Positions 10,860 to 26,277 of a stretch of DNA of 64,000 bases are shown piece by piece (position 1 is the first letter of the stretch; every line of letters begins with the position of its first letter). The translations under genes and the position numbers were made by a program. The stretch comes from Epiperipatus broadwayi (taxonomy: Eukaryota > Onychophora > Udeonychophora > Euonychophora > Peripatidae): NCBI GenBank assembly GCA_028023455.1, contig JAQFVV010006273.1:2170001-2234000 (forward strand), given 5' to 3'. A model generated the notes under the pieces. It searched no databases and was not told the origin of the DNA. It saw only the letters and a program-made list of their open reading frames with translations.

Positions 10860-12750
10860 ATGTAAATCTTTTTATACACTTGACAATTATATACACATAT
10901 GTACATACTTATACATATTGTGCACCAATGAAAAAATGACATTAATTTTTTCCAAGCTTCCTGTAATTCTACCTGTGAATCAACATGTGTTACATAATGA
11001 AGTGGTCTAGCTATCCACTATAAAATTTTTAAAGTACACTAAGCCTGGATCACAAATTATGATATTAAATATGACCCTATGTTTTATACTTTTGGGTATC
11101 ATTAATGCTATTTATGCTATTATAAAATTTTGTAAACCATTTGAAAATATTCTTGTGACCAATGTCTTTATTACAACATACAGTCTGAATATTTCAAATA
11201 CTTTAATAGTAGTTTTTCCTAATTAAAATTTAAGTGGTGGCATGTTATTTCATTGTAAGTTAAAGTATGAAACATTGTAATGGTCCGGGTTTTCTACCAG
11301 AAAAAGGGGAACACATCTCACTGTAGTTGGACCTAGGGTCTTCTAGTAGGATGGTGTGAATGGCATGATGGATTATATCTACCTCCAGTGGGCTGGCTCC
11401 AAGTTTACACAATAAACTTAGAGACAATTTGGGCTAGTTCATCCATACCTCACCTCTTTTTGGGTTCTGTTATGTCTCAGTATTCAAACTTAATGAGAAA
11501 TCTGCCTTTGGGTCTCTTCAGGGGTAAATTTACACTAGATAACAACCATCATGCTTCTATACAAGTTCCAAGTAACTTAAAGATCCATACAAACATATTA
11601 CTGTATTATTATATAAGAACAAAATGTGTGTAAATGTATATATATGGTTATAAGTTGATGAATGAATGTATAAATGATTTTGATAAACTAGAGACCAGTT
11701 TAATTTAAATCAAATTGACAATGTTTATTAAATAACAAACAAAAATTCAAAACTTTTTAATATGACAAAAAGATATAATTGTGTGTGTCAAGGATGTATT
11801 TCTACCATATCAATGATTAAATGTGTTCACTATTCCAACCCTTACCCATGATAGAAGTACATAACATGTCACTAATTATTTAAAAAGCAAAATAAAAAAG
11901 TCATTATTAACTCGACCATGAAGCTAACTAGCTAATTTACAATATTGTACAAGCATGTGTAATTGCCTCATCATCCAATTTCAGTTACTGATGTTCCATG
12001 GTTGATAGAAAAGAACATCCATACTAGAAGGTTAATCATTTATACCAAAAAAATAAATATAAATGAGCATTAGTTAACAATAACAAAAAACACTAACATG
12101 AACACTGTTCTGTAATAAGTGTATGTGCTAAATATGGAATAATTTTGAAAATCTTACCTTATTCTATATCATAGTGGTGATGATCAATGTATCAAGTCAC
12201 TATGGAGGGAAAGATGACCTAAACTTTATTTAACATAATTTTTAATCTAACTTAATAATTACCCCCCTCATTTTGTTGCTTTCACTGATAATGGACTCTT
12301 CCAAGTTATTGACCCATTTAAGCTTCCAAGTGTGGAGATGAAATAAAACTAAAATTTTACAAAACTACATAATATATCAAAACTTTTTAAAGCCATCTAG
12401 GTTAATGTCCATGAGTTTGAGAATAATGTCTTTTATGGATACAGACTATCTCTCTTTGGATCATGTCTTCAATAAGTCATTCATCACTTGCTAGAATTCC
12501 TTGGCAACCTGATTGAAATGCTTCCATTTTCTGTAGTTTCTTTCCTTCTTGATCTATTTAGACATTTAGTGTAGGATATTAGGTGTTTCTTTAGGCATTA
12601 TACAGGTAAGTAGATTAAGTCTTCATGCTTCTGTGGTCAGGACAGTAGCACTCCAGTCCTATGACAATCTTAATTTAACCATAATACATTGCACAGCAGT
12701 TTATAATTGATTTAATTTTTTTTTAATTTGCTATTTGGCAATTAAAACTC
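10860..12750. other. Intronic DNA, part unidentified moderately complex
   Basis: Bases 11280-11600 and 12180-12700 are less AT-rich than their surroundings and look like old repeat remnants, but I found no terminal repeats, RT motifs or tRNA-like boxes to classify them. Confidence 0.4.
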
Positions 12751-12756
12751 CAGTTG

Positions 12757-13440
12757 GACAAGTGAGTTAAAACTCTAAACTTTTGATTGGTCAATTATAG
12801 AATCAGCAGTAAAATATATATTCATCTTTTAATAATATATTCATTTCAGTTTCATTTGTAAAAAGTATATTCATAATTTATGAAATTATGAAAGTGAATG
12901 AAAGTTTTTTCAAAAATAAATTTCTATTTATAATTATAAAAATATTTGATAATGAAAGACCTGAAAAGAAATTTCATAACAATCAGAAAGTGCTGGGGAC
13001 ATCATTGATTTCTTTCTCAACTTTAAATTGTGTAAAAATAAATAATTTTTACTAAAATCTTAACTATTTTTCTAAAATAATTTTATTTTCAGCATAGTTT
13101 ATCTAAATAATTTATAATATGTCAAAAAATATTTTTAAAATGCTTTAAAACTTTCATTTTTGTTTCCAAAATCAAAACAAAGAAGTTGGAGCAGTAAAAA
13201 TTATTGACAAGCACTCTCTTTTGTCCAATATGAGCAACAACCAATCAGTGCCTACAAAAGATCACCTTCCATTGTTAAAACTTAAATTTGAATATTATTG
13301 ATTTTTTACTTGTAAAATAATTCTAGAAAGGGCAGTACTTTTTTTAAGCTTTAAAATTACCATAAATTCACTTCGGTAATGTAAAAACTGATGGTTTTTG
13401 AGCAACTTGAAGCCATGTCCATCTTAGACTGGAGACTTTT
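12757..13440 (+). repeat. Dispersed repeat, copy A
   Basis: This segment matches the reverse complement of about 63120-63770. Shared anchors in order are GACAAGTGAGTTAAAA/GAGTGAGTTAAAA, AATTTATGAAATTATGAAAGTGAATGAAAG/TTATGAAAGTGAACGAAAG with the following TTCAAAAATAAATTTCTATTT, CCAATCA (13240/63275 region) and ATTGATTTTTTACTTGTAAAATAATT. No coding capacity or clear terminal repeats are visible. It could be an old LTR or non-autonomous element. Confidence 0.75.
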
Positions 13441-16400
13441 GTCAAAGAGTAATGGCTTATTTAAAAAAAATTACTTCATCATTTATATAAATGCTGCCAT
13501 GTTTTATTTCTTTTTTCTCTGAGTTTGAATAATAGCACAGTTTTTATTTTTAAATATCAATTTAAAATCAGTTCAGTTCTTTTGTTAAACTGCATAAATT
13601 TATCAAACTTTTCTCTATTTAAACATTAGTTATAATTTCTTATAATTTTGCACTAAGAAAATTATATGGATAATAAGGAATACTAAAACAAGTTGTCCAT
13701 CTTTTCTTGAATTTGAACATTTGATCTTAAAATGAGGCTTCGTACAGTTATTGCACCATTTGTTGTGTATTCAGCTATAAAACTGACTAACAACAATTAT
13801 CACAAAATTATTAATTATCCAAAATGTTATTAAATAAGAATAAATATATTTATTTACATATTATATATATACACATTAATTAAATAGCGTTCATTGTTCC
13901 TTTATATACACATTGACAATTAGTCCTTGATTTACAGTTCTAAATCTTTAATGCTATAATCACTGCCAAAGTGGTGGACCTAAGTGAATACTAAAAGTTT
14001 ATACTCACAGTACTTAAACACAATCCTAATTGGCCCTTCTCAGGCATACACAAAATACTAAAAGACTGGTGAGGTCTATAAACATTTTTCCTAGCTAACT
14101 TTCTTTCATCTTCAGAGGCATGACCTCTGGAATACTCCCATCATTGCAGAAAAGTTTAGGACACCTTTCCCCTCAGCTTTTCTCAAAGGTCCTTAGGACA
14201 GCAACAACAACAGCATATGATGAGTGGAGAAAAGCTGATACTCTTTTGTTGTGAGCACTATTTATATTGTTTTATCCTGGCTTGATTTCATTGATAAATT
14301 CCTATCATTCCAATGTAAAAGTAAGTCCATTTGACTAATACATTTTTACAATGACGATAAGGATCCAGCTTCTAATTATGACCATTCGCATTCCACAGTA
14401 ATTAGCTTCAAATATTTATTTTATTTGTTTTCTTCTAAAATGGTTGAATGATTTGATTTAACAATACTCAGTGTTCTTAGTATTTTAAATCCATGAGTTA
14501 TATCTGGCCTTGAAAGTAATTATTTACATTATCTCTCTGCAATATTTTATACAATGCTTTAAGTGTACAATCTTTATCTGTTTGAGACTAATTTATCTGC
14601 AAATGCACTAAGTATAAAATTAATAATAATACTAACAGCAATAACAAAAAAATTAAATTGCATTGGAAATAAGTGGTTAAAATTTCTGCCTATAGACATT
14701 TTTCCCCCTTGAATGCAAAGTTCTTATGTAAAGCTGACATCATAGTTTATTCAAAATCTTTTTCTTTTCTAAAGGTTAATGTTTATTTATATGTACCAAA
14801 AAATGAAAATCTACTTTATTTATAAATGGATATTTGGTATACCATTGGTTTTTAGATGTGATAAAATAAATTTCAAATATATCTCATCTCATATTCATTG
14901 AATACCACTCAACATCACATGATCACTATCTCATACTAGCACAAGATGGCACTACTATATGGAGAGTTTTGCTGTATTTTGAATTGTTTAATTCATTGAA
15001 TAATGCTACTGTGGTACTATTTAACTTTTTCCTTACTATTTCTATATTTTACATTTATTATATTTATGTTCATAATGCAGCATTGGGATTAGTATTTTTT
15101 TCTACTAATATCAAATTTTTCTTTTCAAATTATAATTTTAATGAATATTTTAATAAAAAATTTAGGCAACTTTCTACATATTCTCTGGGAAAAATGAATA
15201 ACTCTTCTACATTTAATAACTAATAAATATCTTTTCCATTCTCATTTGTTAATGATTTGGAATTCGATCTCTACAATTTTTTTTATCAAAGTGGAAAGAA
15301 TGTATTCCAATAACTGTCTCTTGTATATTTACAATTTTATATTAATGTATATTCTCTAAAGTTATGTAAACGTTTCAAACTTTTAACTAATATTGTTATA
15401 ATATAGTTCTGACAGATAGTGATGCAAGTTTTTATTTATAACAATGTATAATAATGTATTTAATATAATTTATATAATTATATTGTAACTGCATCAACTA
15501 TTTATTAACTTAGAATTGGTTTTCTTCATAAAATATTATTCAATAGTTTGTTGAGTGTATTCATTTATATCATTCGTTTACATTGTAGATATAATAATCA
15601 TTTTTATATATAAATAAATCTAGTGATTTTTATTTGAGGCTTTAGTTGCCTCGCTCATCATCATCTTCTTTTTGATACATGCATTTACAAATGCTTTTCC
15701 TCCATATTTACTTAAAAATTCGTTAATTATTATTATTTTCTGCAATTTCTTTTTTATTCAGTCTGTTTCTTTTGGAGAATATTGGTCAAATTTAAGACAT
15801 TATGGAAATGATCGCACTAAATCATTCTTTTAATTTCTATATATGTATACAACCAAATCTTTCAGATTTGTAATGCAATTCTCTAAGCAAGAAACAAATC
15901 TTAAATTATTATTCTTATGAAATATCCTTCAGATCAATTATAATCCACTTGAAAGTTCATACAGAAATAATAGGCGAACATTTATATTTTTGGGTTTTAG
16001 TTTCAACGTATTTGATTACACAGATCGAATGTTTTTTTGTTTTTTTTACTGATCAATTTTTCAATATTTATATTTTCTAATGATAGATTGCTATAAAAAG
16101 GGGGAAAAATCCTATTCAATACATATATTCGCGTCTTTAATTACATATATTCAGAAATGTGTTTACATATTTAGCTTGGATATATTATTTATATCTAACG
16201 AGTATATTTAGAAGTAATACAAATATACATATACATGTATAATTACTTTTATTATTGTTAACTCTCTGGATAACAATAATGTTACATAAAAAAACGAAGT
16301 CTAAATATTATGAATTAATATTTAACAGAGTTAAAAGACTATGTGGTACTTTCTTAAAACTATTTGTTATTAATCAATTTTCATTCCCAATTTACGGTAT

Positions 16401-16760
16401 TTTCTTTTTAAAATTCAATAGCAATTTAAAAGACTATGCAATAGAATATGGATACAATTTCATAAATAACAAGTAATTTGAAATAAGAGATATTAAATTA
16501 CCTTTCTAATACTTCTATATTGGAAAAAATGTATTTATGAATTTCAATTGAACTCATCTCTTCGATTAGATCAATCATCACACAAAAAAGTATTTTATTA
16601 CTGTTTGATTATATTATTCATCTTACAAGTTTTGCATTTTATCGTGAATTCACTTATGTTTATAATCTTTTAAAATAAATGTATAAATGATTACCAAATC
16701 ATATTCTATCAGATTGGAATAATTTACGTAGTCTTTTTTTTAATTAAAGGTCAAATTATT
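13441..16760. other. AT-rich intron without recognised features
   Basis: Short open frames (around 14969-15223 and 16255-16476) are AT-rich, lack recognisable motifs and are not supported as genes. 13920-14240 is more complex but was not identified. Confidence 0.5.
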
Positions 16761-16870
16761 ATTATTATTATTAACTACTACTACTACTACTGTGACTGCT
16801 CCTGCAACTGCGACTGCTCCTGTGACTGCTCCTGCGACCTACTCTCCTGCTACTGCTCCTGCTCCTGCTA

Positions 16871-16940
<70 letters not shown>

Positions 16941-16945
16941 TTTTT
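16761..16945. repeat. Compound trinucleotide array (CTA)n with (GCTCCT)-like core
   Basis: (ATT)n, (CTA)n, a 70-base block of CTGCTCCTG/GACTGCTCCTG units, then (CTA)n of about 23 units, then (TTA)n. The same layout recurs at 52560-52825. The Tyr-rich open frame across it is an artefact. Confidence 0.9.
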
Positions 16946-17495
16946 ATTATTATTTACATAGCATAATCTTTTTTAAAATTGAATTTTTAATTGTTTTTAC
17001 TTATGGAAAAATCATAAACATTTTTTTCAATTATAATTTTTATATCTGAAACATATTAAAAAGAGATAATAATTTTAATGTAATGAAAGATGATTATTAT
17101 TTTGTTTTTTGTAAAGAAAACTATAAAAATAACAAACTGCACTTGTAATATGAATTGATAGATATAATATTGGAATTATATAGTTTTAAATAAATGTAAT
17201 ATTCTAAAATAATTAATTTCCAAATGCTATAATGGGGTTAAATGTTATTTGTATTGTAGTATCAATGTGCAAAGAAAACAAAAATAAATCCATTTTCATT
17301 TGTAGTTTGGGATTTATATAAAGAATACAAATTTTGACATTAACAATTATGAGAGTGAAATTTCAATAGACAGACTGAGGCTGCTTAAATTACATCGTCT
17401 AATCTTTTTACTCACATATAAATTGTAAGCATATGGCAAATTAAATTTAACTAAGTGATCAAAAATTTATTATCCTAAACAATAGTTTGATTTCA

Positions 17496-18377
<882 letters not shown>

Positions 18378-18861
18378 TGAATTTAAAGTCATAGATTTTT
18401 TTTAAAATTTTCAAAAACATTAATATACAATATAATATAAAGTGATTCCTGAATGCATAGGTGCATTAGATCCAGATTTGAATTTTAGTTTTTTATTAAT
18501 GAAGACAAAATTCATTGATTATTCATTCAAGTTTGTAGTAGATTGCTCTAAAATAGAATAATCATAAATTTTAATAAAGTTTTATGAGTCCAAAGCTAAT
18601 AACTTGTTAAGAATTTCTTTTAATACTAAAGATAATTGGAATGTTAGTTTGAATTGTGCAAAGGTAGTAAGTAAGTGTAGTATATATTTTTATGGTTTTG
18701 GGTTATTTTTGTACATGAGCAGTCTGAAATGTCAGGAAGATCATTGACAAGAAATTTTTGAAGTCAATGTTGGTTAGTGATTTACTTTAATATAGTTAAA
18801 TATCTATTTATATAGTGAATAGGTTTTATAATTTTTTAAAAACAGAATCATTGAGTTTTAC

Positions 18862-18947
18862 CTCTCCAATACATTTTTCTGTAAGATTTCGAGTTTTCAA
18901 GATTTTTCTAAATATAAGGCTAAGCAAAGCACCTCGCAATCGCAATC
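18862..18947 (-). CDS. ABCC5-like: ABCC5-like transporter, exon of the first intracellular loop
   Basis: Minus-strand exon of 86 bases with acceptor TTTTTAG before 18947 and donor GTAAAA after 18862. Two bases complete the glycine codon from the previous exon, then LRLRGALLSLIFRKILKTRN follows and the exon ends EKCIGE at a codon boundary. The LRLRGALLSLIF(R/K)K and IGE signatures are the most conserved part of this loop in ABCC5-type proteins. The next exon adds LITLCTTDVQ, matching the ABCC5 order IGELINxCSNDGQ. The loop transmits nucleotide-binding changes to the membrane helices in ABC exporters. Confidence 0.93.
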
Positions 18948-21234
18948 CTAAAAAATATTTAAAATAAATGAAATCCAGATTAATAATATATATATGGATA
19001 TAAAAATGATTTAAATGAAAAAAAAATTGTTAATTGCATTATACAATGCAATAAATGGAAGGCCTACACACACAAACATGTACACACATATTTAGATGAT
19101 TCAGTTTTATTAGTAAATGAAAAGCATTAATTACACAGTATTATTATTGTACATAAATTGGGAATAAATGGTATAATGGCATACTAAAACTACTTGACAA
19201 AAACAATATTTTGATAATGTTTTAAAATTTGATCATTCAGCAGTTGTATTTCAATTACAACAGTTTCTAAGTATGGGGCTTAGAACAAGTTTTTGCCTAC
19301 TCAGTGTTAAAAGCAGTATTGAATGCCATGCATACAAATTCAAATTGAAGATTTTGTTTTGAGAGACAATGTTGCTTTTTTTGTGTGTTTTTTGCACCAT
19401 GTTTTTATAAATCTTTGAAAATTTATTTAATTAAAAGCACCCATGTTTTAAAGATTTTTCTAAAATTGTATTTGAGTTATAAATATATTTTACTACATTT
19501 AATGATATTTACTTGAAAGCTTTTAAGTCTATAATGCAACAAATTATAAGAAGATCTGATTTCTGAATATAAATTAAAAATGAAAAATATTGTCCAATAA
19601 GCTTCAATTTTAAAAACTCCTTGTATATATATATAATTGTTCAAATATTAAACCCTAAAATGTAACATTTACAAAATAACAACTGTCCAAAAAAATGTTT
19701 CTTATTTATTTTAATATTATAAGATAAAAAACCTACTAACATTGCAAAATTTATTTGTAAAAAATAATTTTAAAAACAAATTCTCCTTTTGTTTTAACTA
19801 ATATTGGTACGCATTGCTAAATAAATATTAATGGATTCATAACAAATTATGATAACATCATTAAATTCAGTATTCTTGGCAAACTAGAAATGTTCACTGC
19901 ATAACCATGTTTTGAACTGTGCTATTTAAATGTATCATATATATTACTTATTATAAATCTCCACATATACACTTTAATGCAAAATATGAAGGAATGCAAA
20001 AAAAGTAAAAAAGATATAAGAATAATACTTCTATATGTATGGAGGTGGTGCTGGTAGCTTTTCTGCTTTAAATTGCTTTTTTACACAAGTTTTAATGTTA
20101 TTCTTCCAGTTTCCAAACTTAAAATGCAATTGAAAATGGAAATAATGTAACATTGATGTATTAGTTAAAAAAATCTGAAGAATCAGTATTTCTTAGAAAC
20201 AGCCAATGATAAAAGAGTTAAAATAATTTATTATGTGGACATGGGAAAAATCTAGTATGTTGTGTGTCTGATTTCTGATGAGTTTTCTCATATTTTTTTT
20301 GTTAAGAAAATAATGCCAGACAGTAATTTTCTTATTTGTGTTTTATATAATAATTAATAACATCATAACACTTTGCTGGTAAAATTCAGTCATCTCTCAG
20401 TTAAGATTTAAGTTTTTCTAATTTTCAGATATGTTTTTGTAAATGCTAACAATAAAATATTATCAGTTAATATGATAAGTAATAGTAGCTTACTGGACAT
20501 AAAGTATATCTTAGATATTTTTATTATATTTTGAAAGCTGTTTAGCAAATAAGTATTTTATAAAAAAGAAAACATAGCCTGAAAAATATGTTAAAAGTAA
20601 ATTAGCAAAATAGTGAAGTAGTCTTACTTTTAAAATGAGTGTGTCATTAAATAAATCACTCAAATGTTTGTTAGTAATCGAGAATATTTGCAAGTATGTA
20701 GGCAATTATGTTATTAATTATTTTATTGCATTCTGTATAATGAAACACTGTTTATGTTTGCAGATGACCTTTCTTTGACAAAAAGTTATAAATGAATTTT
20801 TGTAAATTGTAAATATGATGTTAAATATAAAATGTATTTATTATTATTAGAATTTAGTCTTTATTTTCTATATATGATGTCTTATGTCCTGAATTCTTAA
20901 TTATATTACAGAAATCTTGATAAATCAGACAATCAATTTTATAAAACAAGACTCTTTTATAAACAGCTATATTGTAAAAAGCTATATTTAAAAATTAAAA
21001 GATTATTATTAGTTTTTAGATATAAACATGAATAATTTTAAATGATTTTTCTATACATTTTTTACACACCAATTTTAGCTATAATGTATTCAGACAAACT
21101 ATCAATTTAAAACTAGCATTGTCAATTAAAATCACACTATCAAACAATAATGCAAATCTATTATATCATTCTATTTGTTTTTAGATATTTTATAATAATA
21201 TTACAATCAGTCTAATTATGTTAACATAACTCAC
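18948..21234. other. Intron between TM2 and loop exons, no features
   Basis: AT-rich sequence with A/T runs. No repeat, element or extra exon was recognised. Confidence 0.6.
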
Positions 21235-21382
21235 CTGTAACTGTGCAAATATTCCAGCTTAAAGCTAAAGTTGAAATGCCTATTATATCACACATAGTAT
21301 AAGATATTACCAATGCAATTCCTAACCATTTGGTACCAACTCCATCTTGAATATATTCCAAAAAGTATCGAACAATAAATGC
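21235..21382 (-). CDS. ABCC5-like: ABCC5-like transporter, exon with TM2 of TMD1
   Basis: Minus-strand exon of 148 bases with acceptor ATTGCAG before 21382 and donor GTGAGT after 21235. It begins in phase 0 and ends with the first base of a glycine codon. The product starts AFIVRYFLEYIQ (extracellular end of TM1 and loop). It then carries a hydrophobic helix around WLGIALVISYTMCDIIGI and ends LSWNICTVT-G. Joining to the next exon gives TVTG-LRLRGALL, equal to NYRTGIRLRGALL of ABCC5, the conserved start of the first long intracellular loop. The 2.3 kb intron that follows carries no recognisable element. Confidence 0.92.
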
Positions 21383-23844
21383 CTGCAATCAATATACAAA
21401 TATTAAACTTTATTTGTACTTGAATTCAATAATTATGTCAAAAAAAAAAAAAAACATCTGCTAATGTATGGTAGTATAAATTGCAAATTTGTTATACAAT
21501 TCTAGCTAGAAATGGGGGGAGGAGAGTCACATAATTAATTGTACTTCTAAAAACTAAATAATATAGCACTTGATTAAAAAAGTTGGATTTTATAAATATA
21601 AAAGTTTAATTTTAATAATAATGCAGTAAAATGCAACACATTTCAGTCAAAAATGGTTGAATTCAATATAAAATTAAAAAATGCTTAAAGTTTATATAAA
21701 AAAAAGTTATAGATTTCAATAAAATTTAAAAGCAAGAGATTTCAGATCTTAGAATGATATATTTAAAGTTTTCACACACACACACATAATACAAATATTA
21801 AGCGACACTATATACATTTTGATATATAATTTACTGCACCAAATATTGATCTATAAAAATACAACAAATAAATAACTAGGAAAAATATATTCCATATTTT
21901 AGTAGATAATTATCTTTTCCTTATAGAGATATTTAGTTTGAGAATGCAAATTAAAAATAATCAAATATATATAATTAAGTTTTATATTCCCTTTACACGC
22001 TGAAAATAGTGATGATATAATTAAAAATATTTAAAAATTTTCCAGCAAGTTTTTGTTTATAATTTTATAACTTAAAATTCAAAACTTCTGAAAATAAAAT
22101 AAGGTCCTTCTTGTTTAGTTAACGACTACTGGAAATCAATTCCTCAAGTGGGAATTTTCATTTTCTGAAATTTAATGAAGATACGCTTGCCCCAGACTAT
22201 AACATTCCATTTACAAATGTCACTGAGATATTCCAAATTATTAAGAAAAAAAAATCAGCAATTGAATAAATTTTTCCGAAATGATACTTGGTATTCTTCA
22301 TAGTAAATTCTAAATTTACGTGTATTGTTTTATAGATAATATATTAATTTTAAATGTTCCGTTTATAGTTTAAACAATATTTGCATTTCAACTTAATTTT
22401 GTTTTTCGCTTCAAAATTTATTTATTTATTTTACTTTGGTAATAATCTAAAAAACTTCTGATTACAATCTTCATTTTTGTGAATAATAAAGTTGAATATC
22501 AACATTTAAACATTATAAAATATTAATTTAATCTTTTGCAGCTTGAATACACTTTTCTTTGTCTCCAGAGACACAACAGGTCTGCCTGCATTCATCAAAA
22601 ACAATCTCATAGATTTAAAATATGCTTTCTTTTAAAACATCTGATATAGATTAAAAGTCACATGATCAAGCCATTATTAATGGTAGACTGTCGGACTAAT
22701 TAAAAAGAAGACACAAAGAGTTATGACAAAAATTAATAATAAAATTAAAATTTTTATTCCTATAATTCAGGCTTAAACACTTTATAAATAAAAATATAAT
22801 AATAAACATTAAACTGAAATGAAAACAATAACTGACCAGCAGATCACAGTCATCAGCTTTATCATATAAAACAAGTAATTTGATCTTATAAAGAGAAACT
22901 GAGTGGAAATCTATAATTAACATACAATTCAGCAAATATAAACAAGTTCAGTATTAAAGGCAACAAATAAATCAAGCAAAAAATTCTAGATCAAAAATAG
23001 AATAGTATTGTAATAAAAAAATAAAAACGAAAAAGAATGAACATCAAACAGTTCTTCAAAGGACTTACTAAGTATTTTTATAGTTTACCATATTTTCGAT
23101 TTTATTCTATATATTGCTACATAATAAAAAAGTTACTGGTAATACTTCTGAAAATATCTGTTGTATTCTAAGGCAGTTGATGTCAGCAGATATCTGGAAC
23201 ACCCACAAGAACGATGTATAGAATTTTTTCTAAAAAAATAAGGTAGATGAGACTTTAAAGATTTAATATTGCTTCAATTAATTTTATGTTTGCAATTATA
23301 TCTATTTGTTAATGAAAGTTTCCATGGAAAAGATTTAAAAAATGTAATTGTGGTTTGCATGTTAATGAGCCAATGTAAATAGCTTTATTATAATACTATT
23401 AGGTTACACATTGAACTTTATTATCAAGTAGATTGGATTAGTGATTTTTAATTAAGAATGTCATTGTTATAATCTTCAAAGACAGTTATTAGATGCATAT
23501 GCTCAAAACATATACCCTGCAAAGTTGGTCAGATTTTTTCATTATGTATCAATGTAGAGAAGATTAAATGTCCTTAGAATTAATTTGCATACAGTTCAGC
23601 CTGGAATTTAAAATTTTTAATACTGATCAAATGTCCACATACTCTTGTGGAATATAATCTTATATTTTATTGTAATTTAAGTATTTTTGTTATAGATACA
23701 CATGTGCATATTTATATAACTTTTTATTTCACATAATTTACTTTAATTTATTCTGGAATAGATAAATGACTGCCAGAATTCATTTCATGCAAAATAATGT
23801 TCTTCAATTGTCTTGGTTACAACCAATTTTTTTCATTATTTTTT

Positions 23845-24385
23845 AAGCAATATCAAATTATTACAGATTAATCTAAAGGTGCCAAACTTTCTGCACTCAC
23901 ATTTATGATGTCCTACTCTCCCAATAAATATCTTAATGATTATTACTAATCATTTATTACACTAAAATTTTTATATTTTAGCTCAGATATATATTTGCAC
24001 TTTAATTAAACATTAATATATCTATTTTTATTATTAGTATTACTACTATTATTGTTGTTGTTATTATTATCATTAAAGAGAACATAGAATAATTAATCCA
24101 ACATCATTTCATCATTTTCCATGTGTAATATCTTAAATATTTTTATAGTTTTCTACTCATCTTATATACTTTTAATCACATAAGTATAGACATATGAAAA
24201 AGGTAAATATTATTTAAAGTTTAAAAGGTATATAGAATAAAACTAATATAATAATTTGTAGCCTAATAAATGATTAGTAATAATAACTAAGATATTTATC
24301 TGTAGAAGATTTTTCCATAATTATGAGTGCAGAAAGTTTGGCATTTTTAGATTAAACTATAACAATTTGATATTGATAAATGTTA
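23845..24385. repeat. Inverted repeat, probable MITE or foldback
   Basis: Bases about 23850-23970 pair with about 24245-24375 (anchors: ATCTAAAGGTGCCAAACTTTCTGCACTCA on the left and its complement near 24330; ATTACTAATCATTTATTA near 23940 and its complement near 24266). A further related, direct copy of the right arm lies at about 25525-25655 (CCTAATAAACGATTACTAAT; AAAGTTTGTCATTTTTATGTTAAAC), so the arm is a repeated module. Confidence 0.7.
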
Positions 24386-24599
24386 ATCAAGAAGAATAAA
24401 GACATGAGAAGTTGTAACATGGACCAGCTAAAGAATGCTTATTTGCATAAAATACATTTTTGAAGATTATTTATTTTTTCATATGTCTTTATTCATGTTG
24501 TTAAATCCGCACTTACAACTGTGCCAATGTTATATCTGCAAGCCATACTGTGCAGTCAGCCAATAACGTTATACAATTTCACACTGTTCATTTCCAACG

Positions 24600-24758
24600 A
24601 GTGCTCACCAACGAATTGGTCTGCAATGAAGCTCTCCAATGAATTGGTCTGCAATCTCTCCACTGAATTGGTCTGCAATGAATGCTCTCCAAACGAATTG
24701 GTCTGCAACGAAGCTCTCCAACAAATTGGTCTGCAATGAAGCTCTCCAATGAATGCTC
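24600..24758. repeat. Minisatellite, about 28-base unit, 5-6 copies
   Basis: Repeats of CTCTCCAA(C/T)GAATTGGTCTGCAATGAAG, some lacking 4-6 bases, lie in a locally less AT-rich, CpG-containing segment (24540-25160). The open frames on both strands here merely read the repeat. Confidence 0.88.
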
Positions 24759-26277
24759 TCAATATCTCCGCTGTGGTCTCTTTCAGCTACACCCGTGAAC
24801 TACATTTCCACTGGATGCTGATCATTAACCGCCAGCACTGATGCAAGATATCTCTACTTAAATACTGCTTACTCAGTACTGCTTGACTGCTCTCTACTGC
24901 TCTCTATGTTACACTGCTAGATGTTACCCAGTCTTCTTATCGCTCTCTGACAACTGCAACGATCAATCAATGCACTGACCAATAAGGTAACGTCTCTTAT
25001 CTAGAAACATTTGTAATTAGCAAATATTTCTAGGAATTGTCGATCGCCATTACATCAATGCACTAATTAAATTCCTCAGCTATCAGAGCGCGATCTAAAA
25101 ACAGCCTTACGAATAAATTCTAGTTTTTTCTGGAGTGCACAAACATGTCTGCCATTTTACAAAACACTACACATGTGATCAAATAAATTATTTGTAGTGA
25201 ATTAATTGAAAATTTATAAGTATGTTTAAGTCATTTTGTTCTTATCTATGCATCTGCTCTTTTACTACACCATTTTTCGGCAAGATAGGAACAAATTTCT
25301 ATCTATTTTTGATATTTTGTGGAAGGGTGTAAAATCATTGCATAATAATATACATTGTAAGGTCTTGATTTTATCAGTGTATTATTCACCCTCAGCTCAA
25401 ACCTATCTCCACCATTTATCAGCCCAGAAGACAGGACAATTTTCCATTGTATAGATACATTAGGAACATACACTTTTAAGGTATTATACATGGAAAAGAG
25501 AGAATAAAATAATATATCTGGACCAAAAATAATATATAATTTCTCACCTAATAAACGATTACTAATAGTCATTAAGTTATTAATCTGAGGAAAAATGATG
25601 TTATAATTGTAAATGCAAAAAAAAAGTTTGTCATTTTTATGTTAAACCTTTTTATATTTAAACTCTTAAAATTAAACGTTAGCTATAAATAAGTTATATG
25701 TAAATACATGCAATGAAAAGATCACTTACAGGTAGTTTATTTTGCTCTTAAATAAATGAAATAGTTTATTTTGTTCAGTTCACTCTTAATTAAATGGACT
25801 CTTAAAAACATTAATTAAATTTTGAAAAGCGGGAGAAAAAATAGAGGTAATAATTTCTTATTTTTTACTGTAATCTTACAAAAACATTTTAAATAATAAA
25901 CATAAACTATAATTTACTTTTATAATTATATTACGCTTTCAAATGATAAAAGTGTTTATAAGTAAAAATTAGAAATTAAAAACACACACACTTTTTTTTT
26001 TGCTAACATAATATAAACAATATCTGACAAAATTCACAAATTGGCACTTAAGCAGTTTCTTATCTTTTAATTATGTTTATTTAAGAAAAAACAAACTAAA
26101 ATACAGATTCACTATTGTGTTTCCCTGAAAATAAAACCTAACCAGAAAGTAATGCTAGAATGATTTTCCAGGATGCATATAATTTAAGTCCTGCTCCAAA
26201 TGTAAAATCTAGTTAAGATCATCAGACATATTGAATTATAAAGTAATGAATGTATAAATAAACAACATTACAGACAT

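Noticed and set aside
10628-10896. Asn-rich and Leu-rich open frames
   Set aside because: They read the AAT/AAC/GAT array on the two strands. The plus-strand frame starts in antisense of a real transporter exon.
12180-12700. Additional LINE remnant on the minus strand
   Set aside because: Three-frame reading gave no RT or endonuclease motif.
14969-15223. 84-codon Phe/Tyr/Asn-rich open frame as a membrane protein
   Set aside because: Composition follows the AT-rich background; no motif, splice partner or repeat relation supports it.
16792-17049. Thr/Pro then poly-Tyr open frame
   Set aside because: Translation of the compound CTGCTCCTG/(CTA)n array.
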